A stretch of DNA of 64,000 nucleotides from the NCBI GenBank assembly GCA_012861695.1, contig JAAOOA010000640.1, positions 166,501 to 230,500 on the forward strand, given 5' to 3'. Shown one piece after another: positions 46,296-58,129 of the stretch; the stretch's first letter is position 1, and each line of letters begins with the position of its first letter. Under the pieces are notes generated by a model, which saw only the letters and a program-made list of their open reading frames with translations, had not been told where the DNA came from and ran no database searches. The translations under genes and the position numbers were made by a program. Source of the stretch: Trematomus loennbergii (Eukaryota; Chordata; Actinopteri; Perciformes; Nototheniidae).

Positions 46296-48149
46296 CAAAA
46301 TACTATATTCTGATGTAACCCTTTTGTACCCCTCTATAACAGATGTAATAACTTGTATTTAGTTATTTAATTACAGCACTACATGGAGCTAGTTACTCTA
46401 AATGTTTCATATTGATTCAAATAAAGAACCAAACTTGTGCTCTTATATTAAATATTCATAAACATGTCTAATCTAATCTAAAATGAAACTTCAGGAGACG
46501 TAATGAAATGTCTACCCTATAGCATATTTTAAAAACATTTATTTACATGTTTTTGAAACATATCTTCAGGAGAAACAAAATCACCTACTTTGCATATTTA
46601 CTACTTTTGGACCAAAAACTTTCCCATAGTCAGAAAACCATTACTGTTTTTGTTTTTAAGAAAACTAAATATCTGTGGAGAGGATTTCTAATTAGGGTCA
46701 ACACCTGATTTGCATCTTTCTGATAACTTTGAAAGATTTGAGTGATTTGACATCAAATGTATTTATAATGTAATTATACATTCATCCAAACCCCAAGAGG
46801 CCGTATGGAGCTTTGTTCAGAAGACGATAATAGAAGAAGCTGCTGTCTTTCAGTAGACCACATCAGTCTACTTGTTTTTATTTACTCACTTGATATATGG
46901 TTACAAATGATTACACATGATAACAATGATTAAATGATAAAGAAAAACAATCTGAACTAAACTGCTGAAACTCAAGTCTCTAAATAAAACCATAAATGCT
47001 TAATATCTAAAAAGGTAAAAATGCAAAGTAACTGAATGCAAATCTTAAAAACAGGAGACTTTTCTTTCAAATCTGTCGTCACTGACACCTGTTTCATATC
47101 CAACACATTCAAGGTGTGATCATCATCATACATGGTTAAAGAAACACCACAAACATCAGCATGTTATGCACACATGATCAAATGATGAAGAAAAAGATGA
47201 ACTCAACTGACAACAATCAAGTCTCAAAATAAAGCAACTACTGATGAACATGTAAAAAGTAATAAATGCAAACTGCTGAAATGCAACTCATAAACAAACT
47301 AAAATGGAGGCTTTTCTTTGTTCTACTTCCCAGCAGAAAGCTGCGTCTCTTTTATATGCAGTACATGTGATGAGTGTGATTTGGAAGAGACTGAGCTGCA
47401 GGTTAAACATCCTCATATGTGGAGAATACACAATAACATCAGAACAAATGATTACACATCGTCTTTTACACCAAACATAGTTTAAATATCAGTAAAAAGC
47501 CTCAAGAGCTGCAAAGTCTTTCTGCAGAACTGTCACCTAAAGATTCAAAGGCATCATTTTCTGATTCCAAAAGTATATGCCTCAGTCAATTTACTTTACA
47601 TGAAAAGAACAAGTCATGAAATAATGCATTGGTTTATTTGCCATACTTTGTATATAGAGGAGAGAGAGAGCTGCTGTAGCTAGCATTGAACAGCAGGGGG
47701 GGCTCTTTCCTCAATTTGAAACCAGAGCAACAATTGAGGGTCTGTGTTCGTCTGGAGCTCCACAAACTCTCTCAATTATATTCATGCTGGTAACGACGAG
47801 TATCCTCATTCAACATCTCTTCCAAACAATCCTTCAGTTTGTTTTCTTCTTCTTCTGCTTGGTAACCAGCTGGAGGAGCATGCACAGTTAGCTACAGTTT
47901 GGGCTGCATGCGGAACTTCACGGACATTGTGAGGAGAGACTTTGGGTCACAAAGGACAAAGGGAACCCAAGGTGGAAAATATGAATTGTCCATAACGTGA
48001 ACAGTGAAGTAAGGATTGGTTATTGAACGTTAAACCACAAAGGGCGCTGTTTCCAGGAATTACAAAGATAAAAAGGTCAATCACATCATCAACATCACAC
48101 TTGGTATAATGAAATACCTTTCATCAAAGTGTAGAGCTTGTTTTCTTCT

Positions 48150-49808
48150 CATCTGTGTTCCCTCTGAGAGATCCCTAGCTGCTTTACCAATAGCTGCTGT
48201 TTTACCAGACATGTAGCTCAGCGCTGTTTACTCTTGGATTTTCCTCCATTTTACTTTTCATCCTCCAGTTTCTTGACCTTCTCTTTCTCCCTTCTCCTTC
48301 ATCTTCTCAATCAGGAAGTCCAGGTGGACCTGAGTGGAGAGAAACAACATTCAGAGCGATCTCCTCCAGTTCAACATGTTGGAAAGACTCTTCCAGAAAC
48401 TGATCTTTTCTTTCTGGAGCTCTTCTATTTCTTCTGGAGAGTTTCCAAGAGGCTCCTGACTCCTCACTTTCTTTTTACCCTTCTCATACATCTCTTTCAT
48501 CTGTTATGTCCTTCTTAACTCTTGGTCTTGCTCACATATCTCCAGTGTGTTTTCAGATGATTGGATCACTGCACTCATCCTCACACAATGCATTGTTCGT
48601 CTTTCACATGGTATACATGACACTTCCCAGTACACGTGCAGTAGAGCTCATTCTTATGGCCTGATACACTACACTTTTGTTGCATATTGTGCATTTTTGC
48701 ATGACCTCACACTGGATACCAGGCCAGTTGCATGGATAGTGACAGTCTCCTTACAGACTTCACAGCAGACAGCTCCTCCATAGTTTAACCCTAAGCCCAC
48801 CATCTACTCTCACGACAGGTTCTTTACATTTATAGACTTCATCAACTTCTATTGTGAAGTCCTTGTTATTCTTCATGTCTTGTTCGTGTTTCTTCAGACC
48901 TTCCTGAGTCTGTTTGATCTCTCTGTTTCAGTTCAATGAACTGAACTCTCTCCTGCAGGTTGTGGATGCAGGCTGTCAGTCTGCGTCTATTCAACACTTC
49001 AACAGTTTTTCAGGTTCTGTGGTTTGGTATTTTCAGGAAATCTGTGAATTGACTGATTTCATCCTGTTGATTCCCATGCATCTTTAGAGCACGCTCATTT
49101 CTCTATTCTCTGTTTTCTGCTGTTATTAAACATGAAATGAACAGGCTCATCCTGCTCATCTTTTGCAACACATTTTTGCATTTCAGAGCTTGTAGAACAT
49201 TTCAGGTCAAAAATCTGAGTGTGTGATGAGGGCAACGATGTTCTCCTCTATGTCTTTTCCAAACAGAGACACCACTGAATCAAAGACGTACATCAGTCGG
49301 TCACTCAGTCGATTGTCACTCCTTTCAGCACCAGACACACTGCATCGATCTCATGAACTCCATCTGTTGAGCGGAACAAGTCCAACAATCTTTCGCTGAC
49401 GAGGACATCTCTCTCAGTCCCTCTGGTATCTCCAAACCCGGGGTATCGATGATGGTCAGAGAGAAGGGCAGAGTTCTGTCTTCAAGACCAAAGACCTCGT
49501 ACACGATCACGTCTGACGTCTGACTTTCTGTTTGACTTTCTCTCTTCCTACGATCTGAAAACAGCATTGTCCTCAAACTCCACTCCCAGGGCGTAGTTAA
49601 CCAGAGCGTTGATCAGAGATGATTTTCCTGAACCTGTTTCACCAACAAGCAAGATGGTTTTGTTTATCTTTGTTGGATCTCTTTCACCGAGAGTCAGTCT
49701 TCTTATAGAGCCAATGTTCTTTTGTTCTGGTATCAGCGGTAGACAGAAGGAGATCCTGGAATGATCTCAAATCTGTATTTGGTGTTATCATGTCTGTATG
49801 AGGTGTTC
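48150..49808 (-). pseudogene. second GTPase exon copy, heavily broken
   Basis: Paralogue of 5,105-6,755, including the same splice acceptor at 49,809-49,810. A Walker A region (about 49,645-49,615), an IIDTPG segment (about 49,440) and remnants of the Cys/His-rich tail can be traced. However, there are many small deletions: the longest frame is 83 codons (49,576-49,325). The G3 motif is followed directly by a frameshift, and the final stop seen in the left copy is lost. The acceptor-proximal third is close to the left copy, while the distal two-thirds is ragged. Non-functional as written. Confidence 0.85.
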
Positions 49809-50292
49809 CTGTAGAAAAGTACAAATATTAGCTCCAAACTACTGAACATAGAATTACAAAAATACCACCTCACAAAAAAGCGGTTTAGTGTCTGTATACC
49901 TTAATCCTCCAAGAACTCTCAAACATGATTATTATATATGAATATGTTTATATATATATATATATATATATATTAATATTTCAATACTAATTACTCAAAG
50001 GCCACACACTATTTTACCTGGAACATGTAATAATGTCATAATGTTGTAATTAAATTGAAAAGGTTAAGGGTTGTATGTCTTATCACTATTTGAGTCACTA
50101 TAAGAAAGACAGCTTCACTCTCACAGCAGGCTGTGTACACATGCCGCAGTATTTGCGTGGCTGTGTCTTTATTTGTCCAGTGGCGATCTGTTCATCTGTC
50201 ATACTGATCATACAGTCAATAACGCCATCGAAGAGAATATGATACATTACAGTGGAACTACTTCTGGGTCTTTGTGTGTCATTCAAGCTTGG

Positions 50293-50341
<49 letters not shown>

Positions 50342-50378
50342 GTGTGTGTGTGTGTGTGTGTGTGTGTTGTGTGTGTGG

Positions 50379-50409
<31 letters not shown>

Positions 50410-50427
50410 TGTGTGTGTGTGTGGTGT
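50293..50427. repeat. interrupted (GT)n microsatellite
   Basis: About 135 bp with TTG and GGTG interruptions. Allelic position to 7,404-7,530. Confidence 0.97.
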
Positions 50428-50669
50428 GGCATGAGCTCATTTTGTTTGAGCGAGCGAGAGAGAGAGCGGTACCAGGGATTATTGCTATTAGCATTGGGTT
50501 AGCAAACTATGCTAATAGGCAGTGGCGGCCAGTATCTTTAAACTATGCCGCCGAAACATAATTTCAGCCAATCAGCGTCGTCAAATATGATGGTCACAGG
50601 GCTCCTACGTGAGCGCCCGGTGCAGTCTGTGAGTTGTTTGGACTCGTATCCAAGGAGACAAAACAGGAA

Positions 50670-51223
50670 GCTGTCATACACTCTGGAAGCTACCATTAGC
50701 AGCTAATGAAAACTCAGTTTTTGACATAAAAATGGAATTATGGATCATCAATCATTTTTCAAAGTGACAGACACATTGGAAACCTATGGATTAACCTTCA
50801 GCTGCGTTTTTCTCGTTTTGATCAGAATTGTTATTCTGCAAAAGGTGAGCATATCTCCATGTTTTGCTACCTAAAGCTACATCGTGTGATGTCTGTTTGC
50901 TTCCCCTGTCGCGAGTTTCTGATCGCTCAGTGATGATACTTATATTTCTAGAATCTGTGGAATCTCAGCTTGTAAACTTGTTTGTGCATATCCGATAAGT
51001 ATATCGATTGATTTATACCTAGAGTGCGTTAGCATTTTTTTGCTCAGGGCTCATTTAGACACTTCTTGTGAGACTTGTGTTTGTTTCGGTAAACATGGTT
51101 CATATCATCAGTTAGATGCGTTTCCTCTGAGTAGGACACATTAATAGTTTATTACATTTTAAGAAGCCCTGAGACACAGTTTCGTGAGAAAAAAAACGGG
51201 GAAAAAAGCCCCTAACAGGTTAA
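50670..51223. mobile_element. TTAA-type dispersed element, copy 2 with right terminus
   Basis: Matches 56,970-57,480 throughout (AGCAGCTAAT, GGCTCATTTAGAC, TTGTGAGACTTGTGTT). It ends CCCCTAACAGGTTAA at 51,209-51,223. It preserves the sequence ACACATTAATAGTTTATTAC followed by ATTTTAAGAAGCCCTG, the unoccupied version of the site where the Ngaro/PAT-like element sits at 57,481. Confidence 0.75.
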
Positions 51224-51377
51224 ATGGGAATTAAAATCAGTGTTCCCAAAGCCCCGGTGTTCTGCAGTTTTGTGTGGGCCTACTGTACTGTTGCACAGTT
51301 TATGCTGTAGAAACTATGTCCAGGACAAGGTGTTTGGAAGTTTTGGAAGATTCATAGCTAACCACACTGAAGTTATC

Positions 51378-53353
51378 AAATCAAATCAAATCAGGTTTTA
51401 TTTATATAGCACATTTAAAAGCGATTTTTGGTCGAGCCAAAGTGCTGTACATGTAATAAAAACACATTACTACAAATCACAATAAACGACAATAAATTAC
51501 AACAGATATATCTTAAAAACAAAATAAAAAAAAACACACGGAAAAGTCAGGAGTCGTGCTCCGCTCTAACTAGAAAGCCAGAGAGAAGAAGTGTGTTTTT
51601 AGTTTAGATTTAAAACCCCCTAGGGTCTGGGCCGACCTCACATGGAGGGGCAGAGTGTTCCAGAGCCTAGGGCCAGCTGCTGCGAAGGCTCGGTGCCCTC
51701 GGGTTTTGAGCCTGGTCTTGGGCACTACCCAGCAGCAGCTGGTCTGCAGACCTTAAAGCTCTGGCTGGGGTGTAGCGCTGGAGGAGTTCAGCTATATAGG
51801 CCGGAGCCAACCCATTTAGTGCTTTAAAAACAAATAAAAGGATTTTAAAATCAATTCTGAACCGAACTGGAAGCCAGTGTAGTGAGGCCAGAATAGGGGT
51901 GGCCAGTCAGCAAACGTGCAGCGGCGTTTTGGACTAGCTGTAAGCGTTTAATTGAGGCCTGGTCCATAACCACATACAGAGCGTTACAATAGTCCAGTCT
52001 TGAGGTAACAAAGGCGTTAATAACCCTTTCTAAGTCATTAAAAGATAAATACGACTTGGTTTTGGCCAATAGTCTTATTTAAAAAAAGCAGGATTTGACT
52101 ACGGTGCTGACCTGCTTGTCGAATTTAAAAGTGCTAGTGAAGGTCACTCCAAGGTCATGACCGAGGGGAGGATTTTTTTTTTGACAGAATATCAACCGGA
52201 GAGGCTGGAGGTTGGGGTCCAAAAAAGATGACCTCGGTCTTGCTCTCGTTGAGGTTGAGGAAGTTTTTGCTCAGCCAGGATTTTATCTCTGCTAAGCAGT
52301 CCATCAACTGCTGTAGTGAGTGTTTGACATTTGCTTTGAGAGGCAGATAGATCTGTACATCGTCGGCGTAGCAGTGGAAGGGAATGTTATGTTTTGTGAG
52401 TATTGAACCTAGGGGCAGTATGTACAGTAGAAAAAGGATGGGGCCCAGAATCGAGCCTTGGGGAACCCCACAGGTAAGAGGGCTTTGGCAGAGGAGAAGG
52501 CACCTAGCTGTACCGAGAAGCTACGGTCTGTCAGGTAGGACCTGAACCATGCAAGGGCAGAGCCTGTGATGCCAGCGGACTGTTCAAGCCGTGACAGCAG
52601 GATGCTATGGTCCACAGTGTCAAAGGCAGCTGTCAGGTCTAACAGCACCAAGACAGCTGGGCTACCTGAGTCGGCGGCTAGGAGCAGATCATTAAAAACT
52701 CTTAAAAGGGCTGTTTCAGTGCTGTGCATGGGTTTGAAGCCAGACTGAAACTTTTCATGGATTCCATGCATGGTTAAAAAAGACTGCAGCTGGGCGTAGA
52801 CTACTCGCTCCAGGGCTTTTGATAAAAAAGGTAGCTGGGAGATGGGCCTAAAATTTGCGAGAATGGAGGGGTCGAGATTTTTCTTTTTAAGGAGTGGCTT
52901 AACCACGGCATGTTTGAAGGCAGCTGGGACACATCCTGAGCTAAGAGAGGTGTTTAAAAGTAATAAAATACTTGCTCCAACTGAATCAAAAACATCTCTG
53001 AGAAGGCGAGAGGGAATGCTGTCTGAGGTGCAGTTTGTCGGCCGCAGGTGCTTGACTACATCCGAGAGAGAAGAGAGGGATACAGGCTCAAAGTGGTCGA
53101 GGACAGCAGGGCACAGAAAAGGAGCAGGATCTGGGGTAGCACTAGTGTGGGCTAGCCTAAGAGCAGATACCTTTTCAATAAAAAATGTAAGAAACTTATC
53201 ACAGAGAGTAGTCGATGGGACAATAGAAGAAACATCACAGGGATTAATGATCGAGTTGAGGACATTAAAAAGAACCTGAGGTTTATGGCTGTTTTTGGAG
53301 ATTAAACATAACTGTGTTATGGAGGTTAGGGTTAGATCAGGTTGGTCTAGCCG
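51378..53353 (-). mobile_element. 5'-truncated L2-clade LINE
   Basis: Minus-strand LINE ending in (TCAAA)-type tail units at 51,378-51,395 followed by AGGTTTTATTTATATAGCAC. Its 5' end is fused at about 53,353 to block B sequence. It occupies the interval where the right-copy MACPF/FN3 exon would be expected. Confidence 0.88.
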
Positions 53354-53377
53354 TCCTGAGTTTATTCCAACAAACAA
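51851..53377 (-). pseudogene. L2 LINE ORF2 (RT domain plus C-terminus), frameshifted
   Basis: The frame 53,377-52,409 holds the RT with NFRPISQLPFLSK, FQSGFKPMHSTETA and LLDLTAAFDTVDH (catalytic Asp). It shifts frame just at the PQGS motif near 52,460. CYADDVQIY is readable in another frame at about 52,375-52,350. A third frame (52,069-51,851) carries SRLDYCNALY and NAAARLLTG. The first roughly 8 codons of the frame belong to block B sequence, not the LINE. It lacks the endonuclease. Confidence 0.88.
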
Positions 53378-54073
53378 TAAAAGTCAAATAACTTCCAGTT
53401 CAGCGGTTACAGTGACAGGTAACAGCAATCAGTAGCCTACACATTGTAGAACATTTTGTGATTGCCATGGCATGTTCAACTAAAAGTATTCAACCAACCA
53501 GTCACTGTGTAAAGTTTGGCTAGCGCTGCTCTCAAAACAAAGGATAATGACAGCACTACTTTCTCCAGCATCCATCACCGGCCAAAATAACCCTGATGAG
53601 AAGGTTTTCCTGCAGGTAGTTAAAGCCAAGATGGGCACTTCACGTCACAACTGGCATCTGCTAGAGTGCTGGTCTCCATGCTGAAATCAACAAGACCTGG
53701 AGGCCATCCAAACAGGGCACCTAAGCGGACATTATTTATATCAAAATGTCACATCTGAATGCTGTCCTTTAGTGCATGCCCTAATGGATTTTCAGTTGAA
53801 TATTTGAAGAGATTTGGTGCCAAGTTCTTCTATATTTTTGATCAATCTTTGTCAATGGCCTCCTTTGTTTGTTAAGATATCTATCTATCTCCTGGAATAA
53901 AAGCTACCTTCCATTGTTTCCCCACACAACACTGATTTTATATTAAAATAATCTGTACTTTAATGTCAAGCATTCCTCAGATCCCAATCAAGCATGACTC
54001 ATGGTGTTTGAGTTGATATGGGCAACTTATTTCAAAGTTTAGAAGGATTTGGAATTGTTCCAAAAGAATGACC

Positions 54074-55156
54074 AGAGGCCTGTACTACGAAGCTGGTTCA
54101 ACCTAACCTGGATATGTTTGAGTTAGCCGGTTGGCCCAATCCAAAACATACGCGCTCTGGCTAAGCTGTCCTACGACGCTGGTTATCAAGTGGATCGCTC
54201 ACGCCAGCCGTGTCCTATCTAGTTAGGTGCGCGTTCACATGAAAGGGGTGGTATTTGGAGCATTCGACCAATCTCAAATATGGACAAGCGTACTGACAGC
54301 GCAGCGTCATACTTCCTGAATGAAAAGTGAACTTTAATATTAGTCAAATATGAAGAAGTTAAACTTTAAACATCCATGACTTAAACACTTTATCCAGGAT
54401 CAAAGCCACATAGCTGCACCTGCAAGGTGAATACAGCTGGTAACAGAAAAAGTGTTTAAATGCGTACATTAACAGGTTTATGATATCACTAAGACACGAT
54501 CTGACTTTAATTAGAAGAATTTGACTCGAGTGTTTCATCAACTTAATGTGTTGCTTAAAATAATACTTCTGCATACAGTATGTGACACTGTGAGTGTTGC
54601 ACGGCCAGATACGGCTCAGCTGACTCAGATAAGGAAATATATGATACATTATGATGTGATAATATGAATGATAATGGGACACATCGACATCTGCACTCAC
54701 GTGCCGCGGACTGTACGTAATGTTACTCTGATCCGGTTACTTATGTCGTGGCAGATATTTAAGTAAGCTTTCTTAACGCTAATGTTATAATAGTCAGATT
54801 GCTCTGAAGATGGGAGGGGATATTCTATTAATTTTCACGTTCACACAGTCAGTTGATTTTTGCCGGCCGTTCTTTCCTGCAACGGCAGTTTTTCTGTATT
54901 TCCTCTATCCTGTAATATGACTTGATAGCTTTAAACTCCGCACACGGAGCTCTGATTGGTCAGCAGGTGGTGCTTTCACTGAGTTGATCTCTTAGCCTGC
55001 CACCTAACCTGCTCCGAGCAGGTTTGCCGCTCAGCATAAGTTACCATGGAAATCTAGCCCGCTAAAAAGAGAACCAGCGTCGTAGGACCGGAAAGCCCGA
55101 GATTTCCCTGAAGTTAGCCGGCTAAGCGAAAATCCAGCTTCGTAGTACAGGCCTCT
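54074..55156. mobile_element. 1.08-kb MITE with 23-bp perfect TIRs and visible empty site
   Basis: AGAGGCCTGTACTACGAAGC TGG at 54,074-54,096 is exactly mirrored at 55,134-55,156. A second inverted pair, TCCTACGACGCTGGTT near 54,169 and its complement near 55,071, lies inside. The paralogous site at 32,758-32,770 reads GAATGACCTGATCTGCC. Here the flanks are GAATGACC and (T)GATCTGCC, so insertion was clean with no target duplication of more than about one base. No transposase; the 113-codon minus frame has no domain. Confidence 0.93.
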
Positions 55157-55159
55157 GAT

Positions 55160-55560
55160 CTGCCCCTTTACTCTGTGGAGTTCCACAGGGATCAATCCTT
55201 GGCCCCAACACATTTTCTTTATACGCTTTACCTCTAGGCAACCGGCTCAGTCAGTTTCACTCTATCTCTCACCACTGTTACGCTGACGACATGCAGATTT
55301 ACTTTAAAGTTGGCTAAATGTGATGAGTAATATTAGTACTCTCCATCACTGCCTTTATGGATATCACTTAACTTCCTTAATTTAAATTCATGCAAAACCG
55401 AGGTCTTTCTTAGTGTTCCTGGTAACTTTGTCTCTGACATAAACCAACACCCTGGCCCTCAATGTCGAACCATACACAAGAAACCTGGGTGTTATCTTTG
55501 ACCAGAATCTAAACTTGAGCCTCACAAAACAAGCTAGTCCAAACCTGCTTCTTCCAACAT
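55160..55560 (+). pseudogene. degraded L2-type RT remnant, right copy
   Basis: Same remnant as 32,770-33,180 (TGGAGTTCCACAGGGATCAA encodes GVPQGS; CACTGTTACGCTGACGAC encodes HCYADD), with additional small indels. Confidence 0.85.
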
Positions 55561-55689
55561 CACAAACATCGAATCCATGCTATAAACAAACAACAAATCT
55601 TAAATAACTTATTTATATATTTTCATCTGTGTGTTTCGTTCCTGGCAAAAAGAAAATGTCTGTTTTTAAAGGTGATGTTTTTTCCTCAC

Positions 55690-55789
55690 CAGGGACGAGT
55701 GAGTCGTTGCGGCAGTCGTACAACATCCCGAGGCTGAAAGGCCGTCCGAGCACCGCAACCTCTATCGTCCCGCTGCCTTTAGAGGTCAT
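55690..55789 (-). CDS. first coding exon of SNTX-like gene, right copy
   Basis: ATG at 55,789, donor CCTG|GTGAGG at 55,690. It is identical in length to the left copy (100 nt) and has the same LGRPFSLGMLYDCRND signature, with Val for Ala just before it. The next exon of the family is not found downstream; a LINE occupies that place. It is therefore probably an orphan exon of a truncated duplicate. Confidence 0.8.
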
Positions 55790-55930
55790 CGCTTTGAAGG
55801 AACAGAAAATAATTGACAACAGTTTGTTAGTTAACTTCGATGATTTGGTAATATCATGTCCAACCATGCTCACATTTTGATTTCAATTAGACCTTTTTAC
55901 TCAACAAAGAGACACAAGATGTCTACAAAC

Positions 55931-56690
55931 AAAGACGCATGCGCACTACGTTGGCTCTCAGGTGCTGCCATTAGCAAACATAAACTATCTCTGCTATAGT
56001 CCGTTTGACGAGAGGGACATCCAACACTTGCATTACAAGGTAGTGCTGTGTGCGCACTACGCAGTGCGTCAATTTGAAAAGCTGCAACACTTTTTTGCTC
56101 TAGCACCGCGTTTCCCAACGTTTTTCAAATCAAGGCCCATAAGAATCAAAAACATTTGTACGGCCCACATTCAACCATTAACAATACGGAGGCTAAATAA
56201 AGTTCTGATTGGTCAATTCAGAACATGTGACACGTTGTAAATCCAGTAGAACAGACCGCTGTCAAGGACTGTAATGACCGTTGCTAAGGAGCAGGGGCCG
56301 GCAACCTTTTCATATGAAGTGCCATTTAAAAAAAAACTTCTGATCAGTGTGCGTCGTTCGTGAACTGTCAACGGGGGGGCGGGGGAGCCTCGCTGCGGGG
56401 AGTCTCGCTGCGGGGAAGCTGTGGACCTCTTTCGCCTGTCAGCGCAACACATGATGCCGTTTAAACACATTTAAATAAAGGGCGGTGCCGACCGTCAGCG
56501 AACCGAGCCGGCTGCAAACGACCCGCTCACGACCGGCCGTTCTGTGATTCTCCAGAACACACAGATGACCAGTTCGCCCCTGTGTAGCATATTATTTTCG
56601 ATGACAGAGGAGCAGATCACCACTGGGCTTTCAACTAAAGACACAGCCACGCAAAACTGCGGCATGTGTACAGTACAGCTCCTTATGGGT
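55931..56690. other. non-coding interval with repeat fragments
   Basis: A hAT-like end (GTTTCCCAACGTTTTTCAAA) is at about 56,111 and another (GGGGCCGGCAACCTTTT) at about 56,294. 56,555-56,705 is the inverted copy of 7,226-7,360. No gene. Confidence 0.45.
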
Positions 56691-57480
56691 ACTGCAGCTT
56701 TAGGAATCCAAACTATAACATATAATAGGTACCCTGTATCAAGATTGATGCAAAACAAGTGACATTTGATATCTTTAGTGAGATTTAGAAAACAAACCCA
56801 CTTCTGGGGTCATTTGGGTGCATTTTCCATATCTCTGGCCCCCTCGGTCGATTTTGATGATTGACACCTCTTTTGAACCGTTAGAGCCAATAGACTAGAG
56901 GGGAAGTTCCTAAATCCATCTAAACATTTCCATTGAGGAGTGTGAGAGTGATGCGCACGCAGTTTGCCAAAACCGGAAGCTGGGTTGTAGCTCTAATAGC
57001 AGCTAATATGAAATCTCCGTTTTTGACAAAAATGGAAGGATGGATGATCAGTAATCATTTCAAAGTGAGACAAACACATTGGATTAACCTTCAGCAGCGT
57101 TTTTCTCGTTTAATGCCATTGAACACAACTTTTGATCAGAAACAGCAAAAGGTAAGACAAATTAGCCGTTTTTACTCCGTAAAGCTACGTCGTGTGTTGT
57201 CTGGGTTTGCTTCCCCTGCCGCGGGTTTTGATCGCACAGTGATGGTACTTATATTTATAGAATCTGGATTCTCAGCTTGCTAGCTGGTATATTGTTTGTG
57301 CAGATACGATAAGTAATCAAGTATTTATACCGTGAGTTCTGTCCTAAGTGCGTTATAATTTTTTCGCTCAGGGCTCATTTAGACGCTTCTTGTGAGACTT
57401 GTGTTTTGTTTCGTTGAAAATGGTTCGCATCGTCAGTTAGCTGAGTTTCTTCCCGTTAGGTGGGTATGACACATTCATAG
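56690..57480. mobile_element. TTAA-type dispersed element, copy 3, split by the Ngaro/PAT-like element
   Basis: Related to 25,830-26,300 and to 50,670-51,140. Its continuation (GTTAAATGTTAAGAAGCCCT G) reappears at 61,342-61,365, after the 3.86-kb retrotransposon. Confidence 0.75.
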
Positions 57481-57665
57481 TTTCACTAGCAAGAACCACG
57501 CCACAACGGTGTGATGTTTGTACGTTTATTGAAGTAACATGTGAAGGATATGAGGAGGGTGGAGAGGTGATCTGGGAGGACGAGCTATGGTCCGTGCGGT
57601 GGGAGACTCAGAGTGGGGGTTCCGTCTCCGGCATGAACTGCGTGGGCTGATTACGGTCCCCCAGA
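57481..57665 (-). repeat. split direct repeat B2
   Basis: CACTAGCAAGAACCACGCCA through CTGATTACGGTCCCCCA, repeated 425 bp to the right as B1 with about three small indels. Confidence 0.92.
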
Positions 57666-57775
57666 CGATACCTGGAGTTTAATGTTAGTATACGCAGTAT
57701 ATAGATATGCACCGTTTAGATATAAATGGTGATGGGCAGAGGATGTTTATGGGTAGAAGGGTGAGGGAGGGTGGG

Positions 57776-57907
57776 TTGAAAGATGAGACAAGCGGTTGCC
57801 GGAAGCTTTTGCCGGATATAAATAGGGGTGGCCGTGGTTTGAGGCGGAGTTTTAGGCGTGGCCATGCTCCTGAACCTATGTTAACATGTTAACATTTTAA
57901 CCTCATT
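57776..57907 (-). repeat. split direct repeat A2
   Basis: TGAAAGATGAGACAAGCGGT through CATTTTAACCTCATT, repeated at 61,214-61,341 as A1. Confidence 0.92.
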
Positions 57908-58088
57908 TCACTAGCAAGAACCACGCCACAACGGTGTGATGTTGTACGTTTATTGAAGTAACATGTGAAGGATATGAGGAGGGTGGAGAGGTGATCTGGG
58001 AGGACGAGCTATGGTCCGTGCGGTGGGAGACTCAGAGTGGGGGTTCCGTCTCCGGCATGAACTGCGTGTGGCTGATTACGGTCCCCCA
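57906..58088 (-). repeat. split direct repeat B1
   Basis: Second copy of the B sequence, contiguous with A2. Confidence 0.92.
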
Positions 58089-58129
58089 AAAGAGTCGGAT
58101 TAAAAGCAGCTGACTTAAGCGTGTGCATG

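Larger units (their letters stand above)
45218..46330. repeat. local duplication of the CA tract and flanks around a 0.74-kb insert
   Basis: CAGAGCAACTCCACAAACTA, a CA tract and CCAAAATACTATATTCTGA occur at 45,218-45,350 and again at 46,087-46,325. The 0.74 kb between holds an (AAC)n run and a region ending GTGTGAAAGGGGCATC, which looks like a DNA-transposon end. A block of (CTAA)n precedes the second CA tract at 46,108-46,137. Confidence 0.75.
44950..50519. repeat. segmental duplication block A, right copy
   Basis: Counterpart of 1,560-7,614 in the same orientation. It lacks the foldback element, the 0.5-kb insertion and the 165-bp segment, and has its own extra material at 45,350-46,087. 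Non-coding flanks are nearly identical to the left copy, while the GTPase exon (48,150-49,400) is much more diverged. Confidence 0.92.
53354..55930. repeat. segmental duplication block B, right copy
   Basis: Counterpart of 32,052-33,536, carrying a 1,083-bp MITE at 54,074-55,156. Its left edge is the LINE 5' junction. Its right edge diverges after GATGTCTACAAAC. Confidence 0.93.
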
